Source: Paracoccus sediminis (GTDB lineage Bacteria; Pseudomonadota; Alphaproteobacteria; Rhodobacterales; Rhodobacteraceae). Taken from it: a stretch of DNA of 64,000 bases. Position numbers and translations under genes: made by a program. Below, piece by piece: positions 8,461-18,177 of this stretch. How positions within the stretch are numbered: position 1 is the stretch's first letter; every line of letters begins with the position of its first letter. Below the pieces are notes generated by a model. That model had not been told where the DNA came from. It did no database searches and saw nothing but the letters and a program-made list of their open reading frames with translations. The DNA is taken from the NCBI RefSeq assembly GCF_900188295.1, contig NZ_FZNM01000003.1, positions 124,001 through 188,000 of the forward strand, written 5' to 3'.

Positions 8461-8934
8461 ATGCCCTTATCCGCGACCAAGACCGACCGCCCCCAGGCCA
8501 ACGACCGGCTTGCCGCCAGCCTTTTCGCCGAAGTGCTGATCGCGGAACAGCTGTCGCGCAACCTGATCGGCAAGGCGCTGCCGCGCGGAATGCAGATTTC
8601 CCATTTCTCGGTCCTGAACCTGCTGGCCCATGTGAACGAGGAACGGACCCCCGCGCAGCTGGCCCAGGCATTCCATGTCACGCGCGGCGCGATGACCAAC
8701 ACCCTGTCGCGGCTGGAATGGGCGGGCCATGTCCATATCCGGCCGGACTGGGACGATGCGCGGCGCAAGTTCGTGTCGATCAGCCCGGCGGGCCGGGCCG
8801 CCCGCGACGCGGCCATCGCCGCCTTCATGCCGCTGATCGCCGGCGTGGTGGACGACATCGGCGCCGACAAGGTGCGCACCGCCCTGCCTGTGTTGCGCGA
8901 ATTGCGCAACCGGCTGGAGGGTAACGCGGGCTAG
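8461..8934 (+). CDS. MarR-family transcriptional regulator
   Basis: 157 aa winged-helix protein. The recognition region reads [29 protein letters not shown] and the wing follows in [14 protein letters not shown], as in MarR proteins. Helices at both ends form the dimer interface. GGGGA precedes ATG 8461. The ligand and targets are unknown; neighbours are grxC and ubiG, so a redox or quinone link is only a guess. Its TAG stop sits in CTAG and overlaps the ubiG stop on the other strand. Confidence 0.88.
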   Translation: MPLSATKTDRPQANDRLAASLFAEVLIAEQLSRNLIGKALPRGMQISHFSVLNLLAHVNEERTPAQLAQAFHVTRGAMTNTLSRLEWAGHVHIRPDWDDARRKFVSISPAGRAARDAAIAAFMPLIAGVVDDIGADKVRTALPVLRELRNRLEGNAG

Positions 8935-9677
8935 CCGCCGCGCCGGGCCGTCAGGACATAATTCACCGACAGATCCCGGTCCGACAGCGACCAGCCGAAG
9001 GTGAGCGGGTTGAAGACCATGCCGCTGCGATCCTCGACCTCCAGCCCCGCCGCGATGGCCATTCCAGCCAGTTCGTCCGGCGTGATGAAGCGGTTCCAGT
9101 CATGGGTGCCCCTTGGCAGCCAGCGCATTATCCATTCCGCCCCGATGATCGCCGCGCCAAAGCTTTTGGCGGTGCGGTTCAGCGTGGACAGGATCACCAG
9201 CCCGCCCGGCCGCACCAGATCGCCGCAGGTCGCCACGAAAGCCGCCGGATCGGCCACATGTTCGACGATTTCCAGCGCCAGGACCACATCGAACCGCTGC
9301 CCTTCGGCCGCCAGGGACTCGGCCGTGGTGGCGCGGTAATCGATGGCCAGCCCCTGCTGCGCGGCATGGACGCGCGCGACGGCAATGTTGCCTTCGGCCG
9401 CATCGGCGCCCATGACCTCGGCCCCCAGCCGGGCCATGGGTTCGGCGACCAGCCCGCCGCCGCAGCCGATGTCCAGCACCCGCAACCCTCCGAAGGGCCG
9501 CAGGTCGCGGCGGTCGCGGCCGAATTCGGCGGCGACCTGCGTGGCGATGTAGTCCAGCCGCACCGGATTCATCAGATGCAGGGGCCGGAACTTGCCCCTG
9601 GGATCCCACCATTCGGCCGCCATCGATTCGAACTTGGCGATCTCGGCGGGGTCGATGCTGGTGGTGGGGCCGGTCAT
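8931..9677 (-). CDS. ubiG: Ubiquinone biosynthesis O-methyltransferase
   Basis: 248 aa. Methylates the two hydroxyls of the ubiquinone ring. It begins with [19 protein letters not shown], typical of UbiG/Coq3. SAM motif I is [19 protein letters not shown], and the membrane-association and C-terminal segments [15 protein letters not shown] are present. The start at 9677 is taken because family members begin a few residues before this point; 26 further open codons upstream look non-coding. It is divergent from pip, with 47 nt between starts. Confidence 0.95.
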   Translation of the reverse strand: MTGPTTSIDPAEIAKFESMAAEWWDPRGKFRPLHLMNPVRLDYIATQVAAEFGRDRRDLRPFGGLRVLDIGCGGGLVAEPMARLGAEVMGADAAEGNIAVARVHAAQQGLAIDYRATTAESLAAEGQRFDVVLALEIVEHVADPAAFVATCGDLVRPGGLVILSTLNRTAKSFGAAIIGAEWIMRWLPRGTHDWNRFITPDELAGMAIAAGLEVEDRSGMVFNPLTFGWSLSDRDLSVNYVLTARRGG

Positions 9678-9724
9678 GGCTTGTCCTTCTGGCGGGCGGT
9701 TCCATCTGCGCTTATACTGGCCCG

Positions 9725-10702
9725 ATGGACCGATTGGCAGGACAAATCGCCGCAACCCATGGCCGCCTTCACGCGGCCGCCGAACCCTTTGCCCGGCACA
9801 TGCTGGACGTGGGCGACGGCCACCAGATCCATGTCGAGGAAAGCGGCAATCCCGAAGGGCGCCCCGTGATGGTCCTGCATGGCGGGCCGGGCGGGGGATG
9901 CAGCCCCTTCATGCGACGGTTCTTCGATCCCGCCCATTACCGCGCGATCCTGTTCGACCAGCGGGGCTGCGGACGGTCGCGCCCCCAGGCGTCGGTCCAT
10001 GCCAACACGACCCCCCACCTGATCGCCGACATCGAGGTGATCCGCCGGTCGCTGGGCCTGGAATCGGTGCTGCTGTTCGGCGGCAGCTGGGGGGCGACGC
10101 TGGCCCTGGCCTATGCGCAGGCGCATCCGGGCCGGGTGACGGGGCTGGTTCTGCGCGGGGTGTTCCTGGCCACGCAGGCGGAACTGGACTGGTTCTATGG
10201 CGGCGGCGCGGGACGGTTCTTTCCCGACCTGTGGGCGCGGTTCCGCGATCCGATCCCGGAATCGGAACACGGCAACCTGATCGCCGCCTATCACAAGCGG
10301 CTGTTTTCCGGCGATCTGGGCCGCGAGGGCCGGTTCGCCCAGCCGTGGCTGATGTGGGAAAACGCGCTGGCGGGGTTGCAGTCGTCGGCCCTCAGCCATG
10401 CCCCGCCCGATTACGCCCGCGCCTTTGCCCGGCTGGAAAACCACTATTTCACCCACCGCTGCTTTCTGGACGAGGGCCAGTTGCTGCGCGACCGCCACCG
10501 CATCGAACACCTGCCCGCCGTGATCGTGCAGGGCCGCTATGACATGGTCTGCCCGCCTTTGTCCGCCTGGCGTCTGGCCCAGGGGTGGGACGGCTGCGAC
10601 CTGCGCCTGATCCCGGCGTCGGGCCATGCGCTGTCGGAACCGCGGATTTCAGCGGAACTGGTCCGCGTGATGGATGCCTGGCGGGATGAGGATCGGGCAT
10701 AG
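9725..10702 (+). CDS. pip: Proline iminopeptidase
   Basis: 325 aa alpha/beta hydrolase of peptidase family S33. Oxyanion region [15 protein letters not shown] motif and nucleophile elbow GGSWG with the catalytic Ser; the catalytic His is probably in the SGHALSEP segment near the C-terminus. Cleaves N-terminal proline from peptides, in the cytoplasm. No neighbour suggests a more specific role. Confidence 0.94.
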   Translation: MDRLAGQIAATHGRLHAAAEPFARHMLDVGDGHQIHVEESGNPEGRPVMVLHGGPGGGCSPFMRRFFDPAHYRAILFDQRGCGRSRPQASVHANTTPHLIADIEVIRRSLGLESVLLFGGSWGATLALAYAQAHPGRVTGLVLRGVFLATQAELDWFYGGGAGRFFPDLWARFRDPIPESEHGNLIAAYHKRLFSGDLGREGRFAQPWLMWENALAGLQSSALSHAPPDYARAFARLENHYFTHRCFLDEGQLLRDRHRIEHLPAVIVQGRYDMVCPPLSAWRLAQGWDGCDLRLIPASGHALSEPRISAELVRVMDAWRDEDRA

Positions 10703-10762
10703 ACAGGGCCTGTCCAAAGTTCTAGCGTCGCACCTGAACGACAGGCAACATTCCAGTTTTTC

Positions 10763-11842
10763 ATGTTTCATCCGACGCAGCTTTGGCTTTCCCAGCAGCT
10801 CGATTCCGTCAGGAATACCCTGAAAAGGCCCGTCGTTTATCGGGGCTATCCCCAGCCCGTTCCCGAAAGCGAATCCCGAACCGTCGTTTGCCGTCCCGCC
10901 CTGTTCGATCCCGATCATCTGTCGCGCGTGACGAAATGCGGCTTTGGAAAGACGCTGCCGCGGCTGATCGACATCATGAACGCGACGTCCTATGTCGAAG
11001 CGCCGCTAACCACCTATGACCTTGGCGAAGCGACCGTCATCGGCGGCACCATCTTTACCCGGACGGGGCGCTTTCGCCTTTCGCATCTGGTCGAGTGCCG
11101 GCTGCGCGACACCCTGTCGGCCGTCCCGGTGCAGGACGAGATCATCCTGGTCAATTCGATGCAGGGGCTTCGCTATTTCGGACACTGGCTCAGCGACGAC
11201 GTTTCGGCCTTCGAGGCGTATCGCGGCGACCCGCGCGTGCGCAGCCTGCCCCTGCCCGCCTGGGGGGACGTGGCCCCGTATCTTGACCTGTTCGGGCAGG
11301 ACTGGAACCAGCAGATGGTCATGCGCACCCGGTCCCTGCGGATCGCCCGCGATCTGGGGTTCAGCGCGCGCAAGGCGGACCGATACCGGTCCCTGCGCCA
11401 ACGTCTTCGCGCCCGCATGGGCACGGCCGGGGGAACGGGCAAGGTCGTCTTCCTGAAGCGCGGCCCGTCCGGCGCTCGGCGAGAGATCGTCAACACATCC
11501 GAACTGGAACAACGCCTGGCCGATGCGGGTGTCACGATCGTTCAGGCCGAGGGGGGCAAGGATTTCATCCATGCCCTTCTGGACGCGACCGTCATCATCA
11601 CCGTCGAAGGCAGCCAGGATCGCCACGCCCTGTACGCCCTGCGGGACGGGGGCGGGATGCTGACGCTGGCGCCGCCCGACCGTTTTTACATCGCCACCCA
11701 CGAATGGGCCAGGAATCTGGACATGCGCAGCGGCATCGTCATCGGAACCGTGGCCGAAGGCGGCTTTGTCATCGACCCCGACGAGGTGCTGCGGATGATT
11801 GATCGGCTGCTGGCCTTGTCCGAAAATCGCGAAGCAGTGTAA
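10763..11842 (+). CDS. Glycosyltransferase family 61-like protein
   Basis: 359 aa, no signal peptide. Signatures of the DUF563/GT61 group are recognisable: the central RYFGHWLSDDVSAFE (usual form YFHW..D), the VFLKRGPSGARREIVN strand with the following NTSELEQRLADAGV helix, and a late VEGSQDRHALYAL in place of the usual GxHGAGL. Such proteins are often linked to capsule or polysaccharide synthesis in Rhodobacteraceae. It stands alone between pip and the rimP operon, with no other polysaccharide genes nearby, which suggests a later insertion. The donor and acceptor are unknown. Confidence 0.68.
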   Translation: MFHPTQLWLSQQLDSVRNTLKRPVVYRGYPQPVPESESRTVVCRPALFDPDHLSRVTKCGFGKTLPRLIDIMNATSYVEAPLTTYDLGEATVIGGTIFTRTGRFRLSHLVECRLRDTLSAVPVQDEIILVNSMQGLRYFGHWLSDDVSAFEAYRGDPRVRSLPLPAWGDVAPYLDLFGQDWNQQMVMRTRSLRIARDLGFSARKADRYRSLRQRLRARMGTAGGTGKVVFLKRGPSGARREIVNTSELEQRLADAGVTIVQAEGGKDFIHALLDATVIITVEGSQDRHALYALRDGGGMLTLAPPDRFYIATHEWARNLDMRSGIVIGTVAEGGFVIDPDEVLRMIDRLLALSENREAV

Positions 11843-11931
11843 GGGATCTTGCGCCGGGCCGCGATGCGGACTATGTAGCACCTCAACAGCGGCGCAGGCT
11901 TCCACCCCCTGCCCACCGGCGCTTTCCGCAT

Positions 11932-11952
11932 GGCCCGCTTGACGGGCCTTTT
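11932..11952 (+). promoter_or_regulatory. Terminator-like leader hairpin before rimP (candidate attenuator)
   Basis: Perfect stem GGCCCG-CTTGA-CGGGCC followed directly by TTTT, ending 19 nt before the rimP ATG and just before its GAAGGG ribosome-binding site. The shape is that of an intrinsic terminator but it points into the rimP-nusA-ylxR-infB operon. It could attenuate the operon or simply end the transcript of the glycosyltransferase gene. Confidence 0.55.
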
Positions 11953-11971
11953 CCATATCCGAAGGGATCCC

Positions 11972-12598
11972 ATGTCGAACGATCTGATCGCCAAGACGGC
12001 CATCGACCGGCGTCTGGCCGAGATCATCGCCCCCGTGATCGAGGATCTGGGGTTCGAACTGGTCCGTGTCCGCCTGCAAGGCGGCAAGACCGCGACCTTG
12101 CAGATCATGGCCGACCGGCCCGAGGGCGGGATCAACGTGGACGACTGCGGCGAAATCTCGGTGGTGGTCAGCGCCACCCTGGATGTCGAGGATCCGATCG
12201 AGGACAACTATCACCTGGAAGTCAGCAGCCCTGGCATCGACCGTCCGCTGACCCGGATGAAGGACTTTGCGGCCTTCGAGGGTTACGAGGCGCGGCTGGA
12301 AACCAACCAAGCCATCGACGGGCGCAAACGCTTCAAGGGCGTGCTGGCGGGGGTCGAGAAGGGTGAGGGCGGCGACGAGGTTCTGCTGAACATCGTCGAA
12401 GGCGGCGAGGTCCAGACCATCGGTTTGCAGTTCGACTGGCTGTCGGACGCCAAGCTGGTCCTGACCGACGAGCTGATCCGCGAAATGCTGCGCCAGAAAA
12501 AGGAAGCCGGCGTCCAGATCGACAACCTGGACGAAACTGCTTTCGACGAGATCGAAACCGAAGACAACGACGGCGAGAACGCCGATGCCAAGGAGTGA
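11972..12598 (+). CDS. rimP: Ribosome maturation factor RimP
   Basis: 208 aa. Needed for maturation of the 30S subunit. The N-terminal alpha/beta domain opens with the family pattern [20 protein letters not shown], followed by [15 protein letters not shown], and then an SH3-like domain. The C-terminal 30 residues are acidic. ATG 11972 has GAAGGG 6 nt upstream; an in-frame ATG at 11930 lies inside the leader hairpin and is not used here. First gene of the rimP-nusA-ylxR-infB operon. Confidence 0.95.
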   Translation: MSNDLIAKTAIDRRLAEIIAPVIEDLGFELVRVRLQGGKTATLQIMADRPEGGINVDDCGEISVVVSATLDVEDPIEDNYHLEVSSPGIDRPLTRMKDFAAFEGYEARLETNQAIDGRKRFKGVLAGVEKGEGGDEVLLNIVEGGEVQTIGLQFDWLSDAKLVLTDELIREMLRQKKEAGVQIDNLDETAFDEIETEDNDGENADAKE

Positions 12599-12601
12599 GT
12601 G

Positions 12602-14218
12602 ATGGCAATCACCTCTGCCAACCAGCTTGAACTGCTGCAAACCGCCGAAGCCGTCGCGCGCGAAAAGATGATCGAGCCGGAGCTGGTCATCGAGGCGATG
12701 GAGGACAGCCTCGCCCGTGCGGCCAAGTCGCGGTACGGCGCGGAAATGGACATCCGCGTCAAGATCGACCGCAAGACCGGCAACGCCACCTTCACCCGCA
12801 TCCGCACCGTGGTCGAGGACGACGCGGTGGAAAACTATCAGGCGCAGCTGACCGTCGAGCAGGCCCGCCCCTATCTGCCCGATCCCAAGGTCGGCGACGA
12901 GATCGTGGACCAGGTGCCGCCCGTCGAACTGGGCCGCATCGCCGCGCAATCGGCCAAGCAGGTGATCCTGCAACGCGTCCGCGAGGCCGAACGCGACCGC
13001 CAGTACGAGGAATTCAGGGACCGCGCCGGCACCATCATCAACGGCGTCGTCAAGCGCGAGGAATACGGCAACATTATCGTCGATGTCGGCCGGGGCGAGG
13101 CGATCCTGCGCCGCAACGAAAAGATCGGCCGCGAAAGCTATCGCCCGAACGACCGCATCCGCGCCTATGTCAAGGACGTGCGCCGCGAAACGCGCGGCCC
13201 GCAGATCTTCCTGTCGCGCACCGATCCGCAGTTCATGGCCGAACTGTTCAAGATGGAGGTGCCCGAAATCTATGACGGCATCATCGAGATCAAGGCCGTG
13301 GCCCGCGACCCCGGTTCGCGCGCCAAGATCGCCGTGATCTCCTATGACAACAGCATCGACCCCGTGGGCGCCTGCGTGGGGATGCGCGGTTCCCGCGTGC
13401 AGGCCGTCGTGGGCGAATTACAGGGCGAAAAGATCGACATCATCCCCTGGAACGAGGATCAGGCCACCTTCCTGGTCAACGCCCTGCAACCGGCCGAGGT
13501 CAGCAAGGTCGTCTTCGACGAGGAAGCCAACAAGATCGAGGTCGTGGTCCCTGACGAACAACTGTCGCTGGCCATCGGCCGCCGCGGCCAGAACGTCCGT
13601 CTTGCCAGCCAGTTGACCGGCATGGACATCGACATCCTGACCGAGGAGGAGGAATCCAAGCGTCGCCAGGCCGAATTCAACGCCCGCACCGCGCTGTTCA
13701 TGGAGGCCCTGGATCTGGACGAATTCTTCGCGCAGCTTCTGGTGGCCGAAGGCTTTACCGACCTCGAGGAGGTCGCCTATGTCGATCTGGACGAACTGTT
13801 GTCCATTGACGGCGTGGACGAAGGCACCGCCGCCGAATTGCAGGCGCGTGCCCGCGACGTTCTGGAGGCCAAGTCCAAGGCGGCGCTTGAGAACGCCCGC
13901 GCCTTGGGTGCCGAGGACAGCCTTATTGAATTCGAAGGGCTGACCCCCCAGATGGTGGAGGCACTGGCCAAGGACGGCGTGAAGACGCTGGAGGACTTTG
14001 CCACCTGCGCCGACTGGGAACTGGCCGGCGGCTGGACCACGGTGAATGGCCAGCGCGTCAAGGACGAAGGCCTGCTGGAGCCGTTCGAGGTGTCGCTGGA
14101 GGAAGCGCAGACCATGGTGATGACCGCCCGTGTGATGCTGGGCTGGGTCGATCCGGCCGAACTGGACGGCCCCGCCGACGACGACGGTGACGACGCGACC
14201 GAGGAGGCCGGGGCGTGA
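12602..14218 (+). CDS. nusA: Transcription termination/antitermination factor NusA
   Basis: 538 aa. N-terminal RNA-polymerase-binding domain, then an S1 domain (GTIINGVVKREEYGNIIVDV), two KH domains (PVGACVGMRGSRVQAV and SLAIGRRGQNVRLASQL), and C-terminal helix-hairpin-helix-like acidic repeats. AAGGAG at 12590-12595, inside the end of rimP, has 6 nt spacing to ATG 12602; a GTG at 12599 is less well placed. Acts in elongation, pausing and rRNA antitermination. It may autoregulate this operon, as reported for E. coli. Confidence 0.97.
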   Translation: MAITSANQLELLQTAEAVAREKMIEPELVIEAMEDSLARAAKSRYGAEMDIRVKIDRKTGNATFTRIRTVVEDDAVENYQAQLTVEQARPYLPDPKVGDEIVDQVPPVELGRIAAQSAKQVILQRVREAERDRQYEEFRDRAGTIINGVVKREEYGNIIVDVGRGEAILRRNEKIGRESYRPNDRIRAYVKDVRRETRGPQIFLSRTDPQFMAELFKMEVPEIYDGIIEIKAVARDPGSRAKIAVISYDNSIDPVGACVGMRGSRVQAVVGELQGEKIDIIPWNEDQATFLVNALQPAEVSKVVFDEEANKIEVVVPDEQLSLAIGRRGQNVRLASQLTGMDIDILTEEEESKRRQAEFNARTALFMEALDLDEFFAQLLVAEGFTDLEEVAYVDLDELLSIDGVDEGTAAELQARARDVLEAKSKAALENARALGAEDSLIEFEGLTPQMVEALAKDGVKTLEDFATCADWELAGGWTTVNGQRVKDEGLLEPFEVSLEEAQTMVMTARVMLGWVDPAELDGPADDDGDDATEEAGA

Positions 14219-14236
14219 TGCCCCGGATTTGCCCGC

Positions 14237-14857
14237 TTGAGCCGCGGTGGTCGCATCAAGGATAACGAGCAGCCCGAACGGCGCTGCATCGTCACCGGAG
14301 AGGTCCAGCCCAAGGCTGGGCTGATCCGTTTCGTGGCCGCGCCGGATGGCATGGTCGTCCCGGATCTGGCGGAAAAGCTGCCCGGACGGGGGATATGGGT
14401 CAGCGCGGATCGGGCGATCATCGACAGGGCGGCGGCCAAGGGGCTGTTTTCCCGCGCCGCCAAGGCGCCGGTCAAGGCCCCCGAGGGTCTGGCCGATCTG
14501 GTCGAGGCGGGCGTGGCCCGGCGGCTGGTCGAACTGGTGTCGCTGGCGCGCAAGTCGGGCCGCGCGGTGGCCGGGTTCGAAAAGGTGAAAGGCTGGCTGG
14601 CCGAAGGCCGCGCCAAGGTGCTGTTGCAGGCCAGCGACGGGTCGGATCGGGGCAAGGGAAAGCTGTGGACGCCCACGGGCGGACGCTGGTTCGGCTGCCT
14701 GACCGCATCAGAATTAGGTTTGTCCTTCGGGCGCGATCATGTCATACACGGCGCGCTTGCGGCGGGTGGGCTGACGGACAAGGTGATCTTGGAAGCCGGC
14801 AGACTGACGGGTCTGCGCGGGCATGACGGCAGCAATACGGCGGCCGGGAAGGAATGA
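14237..14857 (+). CDS. ylxR: YlxR-L7Ae fusion RNA-binding protein (DUF448)
   Basis: 206 aa with two parts: an N-terminal YlxR/DUF448 domain ([20 protein letters not shown], then [13 protein letters not shown]) and a C-terminal L7Ae/L30e-like part ([20 protein letters not shown] and [11 protein letters not shown]). This fusion is usual in alphaproteobacteria. The only sensible start is TTG 14237: the upstream ATG at 14218 is in another frame, and nothing else is in frame after the nusA stop. No good ribosome-binding site is seen, so coupling to nusA is likely. Role in RNA binding inferred from family. Confidence 0.88.
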   Translation: MSRGGRIKDNEQPERRCIVTGEVQPKAGLIRFVAAPDGMVVPDLAEKLPGRGIWVSADRAIIDRAAAKGLFSRAAKAPVKAPEGLADLVEAGVARRLVELVSLARKSGRAVAGFEKVKGWLAEGRAKVLLQASDGSDRGKGKLWTPTGGRWFGCLTASELGLSFGRDHVIHGALAAGGLTDKVILEAGRLTGLRGHDGSNTAAGKE

Positions 14858-14865
14858 AGACGCAG

Positions 14866-17448
14866 ATGAGCGACAAAGACGGAAAATCGACCCTGGGGTT
14901 CGGCGGCAGCGGCCGTTCGGGTCAGGTCAAGCAAAGCTTCAGCCACGGCCGCACCAAAAGCGTCGTCGTGGAAACCAAGCGCAAGCGCGTTGTGGTGCCC
15001 AAGCCAGGCGCTACGCAGATGACCGAGGCCCAGAAGGAAAAGAACCCGCTGACCGCGCGCATGGCGGGCGATCCGTCCAAGCGTCCCGCAGGTATTTCCG
15101 ACGCCGAGATGGAGCGCAGGCTCAAGGCGCTTGCCGCCGCCAAGTCCCGCGAAGTCGAGGACGCCGCCAACCGTCTGGCCGAGGAAAAGGCCCGCGAGGA
15201 GGAACGCGAACGCCGCCGCGCCGAGATCGAGGCCAAGGAGCGCGAGGAACGCGAGCGCGAAGAAGCCCTCCGCCTCAAGGCCGAAGAAGAAGAACGCCGC
15301 GTCCGCGAGGCCGAGGAGCGTGCCAAGGCCAAGGAAGAACCCAAGGCCGTGGAACGTCCGGCCCGCGCGGCCACCGCTACTGCCGCCCGCCCTGCCGGCG
15401 CCCGCCCCGCCGCGCCCGACCGCGCTGCCATCGAGGCCGCGGCATCGCGCGCCGAAAAGCCGGGCATTGCCACGGGACCGCGCCGCACCGACCGCGACCG
15501 CCGCGACAGCGGCGGCGACAGCGACGCCAAGGCCAAGGCCAAGGCCGAGGACAGCCGCCGCACCGGCCGCCTGTCCCTGAACCAGGCCCTGGACGGCGAA
15601 GGCGGTCGCCAGCGGTCGATGGCCGCGATGAAGCGCAAGCAGGATCGCGCCCGGCAAAAGGCCATGGGCAACGTGCGCGCCGAAAAGCAGGTGCGCGACG
15701 TGCAGTTGCCGGAAACCATCGTGGTGTCCGAACTGGCCAACCGCATGGCCGAACGCGCGGCCGATGTGGTCAAGTCGCTGATGAAGATGGGCATGATGGT
15801 GTCCATGAACCAGCCGATCGACGCCGACACCGCCGAACTGGTGATCGAGGAATTCGGCCACAAGGCGGTCCGCGTGTCGGATTCGGACGTGGAACAGGTC
15901 ATCGACACCGTTCGCGACAAGGACGAGGATTTGCAGCCGCGCCCCCCGATCGTCACGATCATGGGCCATGTGGACCATGGCAAGACCTCGCTTCTGGATG
16001 CGATCCGCAAGGCCAATGTCGTGTCTGGCGAGGCGGGTGGGATCACCCAGCACATCGGCGCCTATCAGGTCACGACCGAATCGGGCGCGGTGCTGTCCTT
16101 CCTGGACACGCCGGGCCATGCGGCCTTCACCTCGATGCGGGCGCGGGGCGCGCAGGTCACGGACATCGTGGTCCTGGTCGTCGCCGCGGACGATGCGGTG
16201 ATGCCGCAAACGGTCGAGGCGATCAACCATGCCAAGGCCGCGAATGTGCCGATGATCGTGGCGATCAACAAGATCGACAAGCCGGCGGCCGATCCGCAAA
16301 AGGTCCGCACCGCCCTGTTGCAGCACGAGGTCGTGGTCGAACAGATGTCGGGCGACGTGCAGGATGTCGAGGTGTCGGCCAAGACCGGCCAAGGCCTGGA
16401 CGAACTGCTGGAAGCCATTGCGCTTCAGGCCGAGATCCTGGAGCTGCGCGCCAACCCGGACCGTGCCGCGCAAGGCGCCGTGATCGAGGCGCAACTGGAC
16501 GTGGGCCGCGGCCCGGTCGCCACCGTTCTGGTGCAGAACGGCACCTTGCGGCGCGGCGACATCTTCGTTGTCGGCGAACAATGGGGCAAGGTCCGCGCGC
16601 TCATCAACGACAAGGGCGAGCGCGTCGACGAGGCCGGGCCGTCGGTTCCGGTCGAGGTCTTGGGCCTGGACGGCACGCCCGCCGCGGGCGACGTGCTGAA
16701 CGTGGTCGAAACCGAGGCGCAGGCCCGCGAGATCGCCGATTATCGCAGCCAGGCCGCCAAGGACAAGCGCGCCGCCGCCGGGGCCGCGACCACGCTGGAA
16801 CAGATGATGGCCAAGGCCAAGGCCGACGAAAGCGTTTCGGAACTGTCGGTGGTCGTGAAGGCCGACGTGCAGGGTTCCGCGGAAGCCATCGTCCAGGCTT
16901 TGGAAAAAATCGGCAACGACGAGGTGCGGGTCCGTGTCCTGCATTACGGCGTGGGTGCGATCACCGAATCGGACGTCGGTCTGGCCGAGGCCAGCGGTGC
17001 ACCGGTCATTGGCTTCAACGTCCGCGCCAATGCCCCGGCCCGCAATTCGGCCAACCAGAAGGGGGTCGAGATCCGCTATTACTCGATCATCTACGATCTG
17101 GTGGACGACATCAAGGCGGCGGCTTCGGGTCTGCTGTCCAATGAAGTGCGCGAGAACTTCATCGGCTATGCCCAGATCCGAGAGGTCTTCAAGGTCACGG
17201 GTGTCGGCAAGGTCGCGGGCTGCCTTGTCACCGAAGGCCTGGCGCGCCGTTCGGCGGGTGTGCGCCTGTTGCGCGACAACGTGGTCATCCACGAAGGTAC
17301 GTTGAAGACGCTGAAACGCTTCAAGGACGAGGTCAAGGAAGTCATCTCGGGCCAGGAATGCGGCATGGCGTTCGAAAATTACGACGACATCCGCCAGGGC
17401 GACGTCATCGAAATCTTTGAACGCGAGGAGGTCGAACGCACCCTGTAA
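14866..17448 (+). CDS. infB: Translation initiation factor IF-2
   Basis: 860 aa. The N-terminal region has [14 protein letters not shown], followed by a long charged Lys/Glu/Arg-rich stretch and the IF2N domain. The G domain has [15 protein letters not shown] (G1), DTPGHAAF (G3) and NKIDKP (G4), and C-terminal domains bind initiator tRNA. An ATG at 14854 overlaps the ylxR stop (ATGA), but ATG 14866 gives the N-terminus [11 protein letters not shown] usual for alphaproteobacteria, so it is chosen; AAGGA at 14849 is somewhat far from it. Last gene of the operon, followed by a strong hairpin. Confidence 0.96.
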   Translation: MSDKDGKSTLGFGGSGRSGQVKQSFSHGRTKSVVVETKRKRVVVPKPGATQMTEAQKEKNPLTARMAGDPSKRPAGISDAEMERRLKALAAAKSREVEDAANRLAEEKAREEERERRRAEIEAKEREEREREEALRLKAEEEERRVREAEERAKAKEEPKAVERPARAATATAARPAGARPAAPDRAAIEAAASRAEKPGIATGPRRTDRDRRDSGGDSDAKAKAKAEDSRRTGRLSLNQALDGEGGRQRSMAAMKRKQDRARQKAMGNVRAEKQVRDVQLPETIVVSELANRMAERAADVVKSLMKMGMMVSMNQPIDADTAELVIEEFGHKAVRVSDSDVEQVIDTVRDKDEDLQPRPPIVTIMGHVDHGKTSLLDAIRKANVVSGEAGGITQHIGAYQVTTESGAVLSFLDTPGHAAFTSMRARGAQVTDIVVLVVAADDAVMPQTVEAINHAKAANVPMIVAINKIDKPAADPQKVRTALLQHEVVVEQMSGDVQDVEVSAKTGQGLDELLEAIALQAEILELRANPDRAAQGAVIEAQLDVGRGPVATVLVQNGTLRRGDIFVVGEQWGKVRALINDKGERVDEAGPSVPVEVLGLDGTPAAGDVLNVVETEAQAREIADYRSQAAKDKRAAAGAATTLEQMMAKAKADESVSELSVVVKADVQGSAEAIVQALEKIGNDEVRVRVLHYGVGAITESDVGLAEASGAPVIGFNVRANAPARNSANQKGVEIRYYSIIYDLVDDIKAAASGLLSNEVRENFIGYAQIREVFKVTGVGKVAGCLVTEGLARRSAGVRLLRDNVVIHEGTLKTLKRFKDEVKEVISGQECGMAFENYDDIRQGDVIEIFEREEVERTL

Positions 17449-17473
17449 GGCTGCGTTCGGTCCAGTCCACGAA

Positions 17474-17501
17474 AAAGGGGCGGCCATGGGGCCGCCCCTT
17501 T
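17474..17501 (+). terminator. Intrinsic terminator of the rimP-infB operon
   Basis: Perfect 12-bp stem AAAGGGGCGGCC, ATGG loop, GGCCGCCCCTTT, starting 25 nt after the infB stop. Runs of A before and T after make it usable from either strand, so it may also end the small gene on the minus strand. Confidence 0.8.
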
Positions 17502-17529
17502 CGCGTTTGTCGTGGTGCATTCAATTGGA

Positions 17530-17658
17530 TCAGCGTGTAACCGGCCTACCTTCGAATGTGCGCGTCCCGATGCGGACGACCATGTTCCCGTTGGGGGCCA
17601 GACATTCGAAAAGCCCCTGGATGAGAATGTGGCTGCCCACGGCAATCGTGCGAATCAT
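17530..17658 (-). CDS. 42-aa small protein, conserved type suspected
   Basis: A short ORF (43 codons with stop) beginning MIRTIAVGSHILIQGLF and ending RTFEGRPVTR. It has an excellent Shine-Dalgarno sequence, AGGAGGG with 6 nt spacing, read from the minus strand at 17664-17671. The protein looks like a small beta-rich domain, with no signal peptide or membrane helix. I have the impression that similar tiny proteins occur in related Rhodobacteraceae, but cannot check. The interval 17449-17778 otherwise holds only the terminator at 17474-17501. Function unknown. Confidence 0.62.
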   Translation of the reverse strand: MIRTIAVGSHILIQGLFECLAPNGNMVVRIGTRTFEGRPVTR

Positions 17659-17778
17659 GTCAAGCCCTCCTGTTCCCTCCGGACAAACTTGTCATGAAAT
17701 GGTTAGCAAAGAACTAACGATGCGGCGATCTACGACATTTTGTGGGCAGTCTGTGGAACCAAATCGCAAGTTGCGACA

Positions 17779-18177
17779 TCAAAGCCACATTTGCATCATC
17801 GGAATCAGGGGAATATCCGCGGGCGGCATGGGGTAATTGCGCAAATCGGCCGCGCGCACCCAGGCCAGCCGCTGTCCTTCGCGCGGATGCGCGATGCCGT
17901 TCCAGCGGCGGCAGGCAAAGACCGGCATCAACAGGTGAAAGTCGTCATAGCCATGACTGGCAAAGGTCAGCGGCGCAAGGCAGGACGACCAGGTGTCGAT
18001 GCCCAGTTCCTCGTGCAGTTCCCGGATCAGGGCGGCTTCGGGGGTCTCGTCCGGCTCGACCTTGCCGCCGGGGAATTCCCACAGGCCTGCCATCGCCTTG
18101 CCTTCCGGGCGCTGCGCCAGAAGAACGCGTCCGTCGGCATCGATCAGCGCCACCGCGGCGACAAGAATGGTCCTCAC
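17779..18177 (-). CDS. mutT: NUDIX hydrolase, 8-oxo-dGTP diphosphatase MutT
   Basis: 132 aa. The Nudix box GX5EX7REUXEEXGU is seen as GGKVEPDETPEAALIRELHEELGI. The start VRTILVAAVALIDADGRVLLAQRP matches MutT, which removes oxidised dGTP from the nucleotide pool. The start is GTG at 18177, which overlaps the argJ TGA as GTGA. The 18 codons open upstream are inside argJ. Coupling argJ-mutT is known to me from related alphaproteobacteria. Confidence 0.9.
   Translation of the reverse strand: MRTILVAAVALIDADGRVLLAQRPEGKAMAGLWEFPGGKVEPDETPEAALIRELHEELGIDTWSSCLAPLTFASHGYDDFHLLMPVFACRRWNGIAHPREGQRLAWVRAADLRNYPMPPADIPLIPMMQMWL

Noticed and set aside
11930..11971. ATG 11930 as the rimP start
   Set aside because: It would translate through the GGCCCG/CGGGCC hairpin and lacks a ribosome-binding site; family members start at the equivalent of 11972.
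14737..17520. A 927-codon open frame on the minus strand opposite infB
   Set aside because: It mirrors IF-2 in a G+C-rich gene; composition is His/Gly/Arg/Leu-rich without any domain. Long antisense frames are expected at this base composition.
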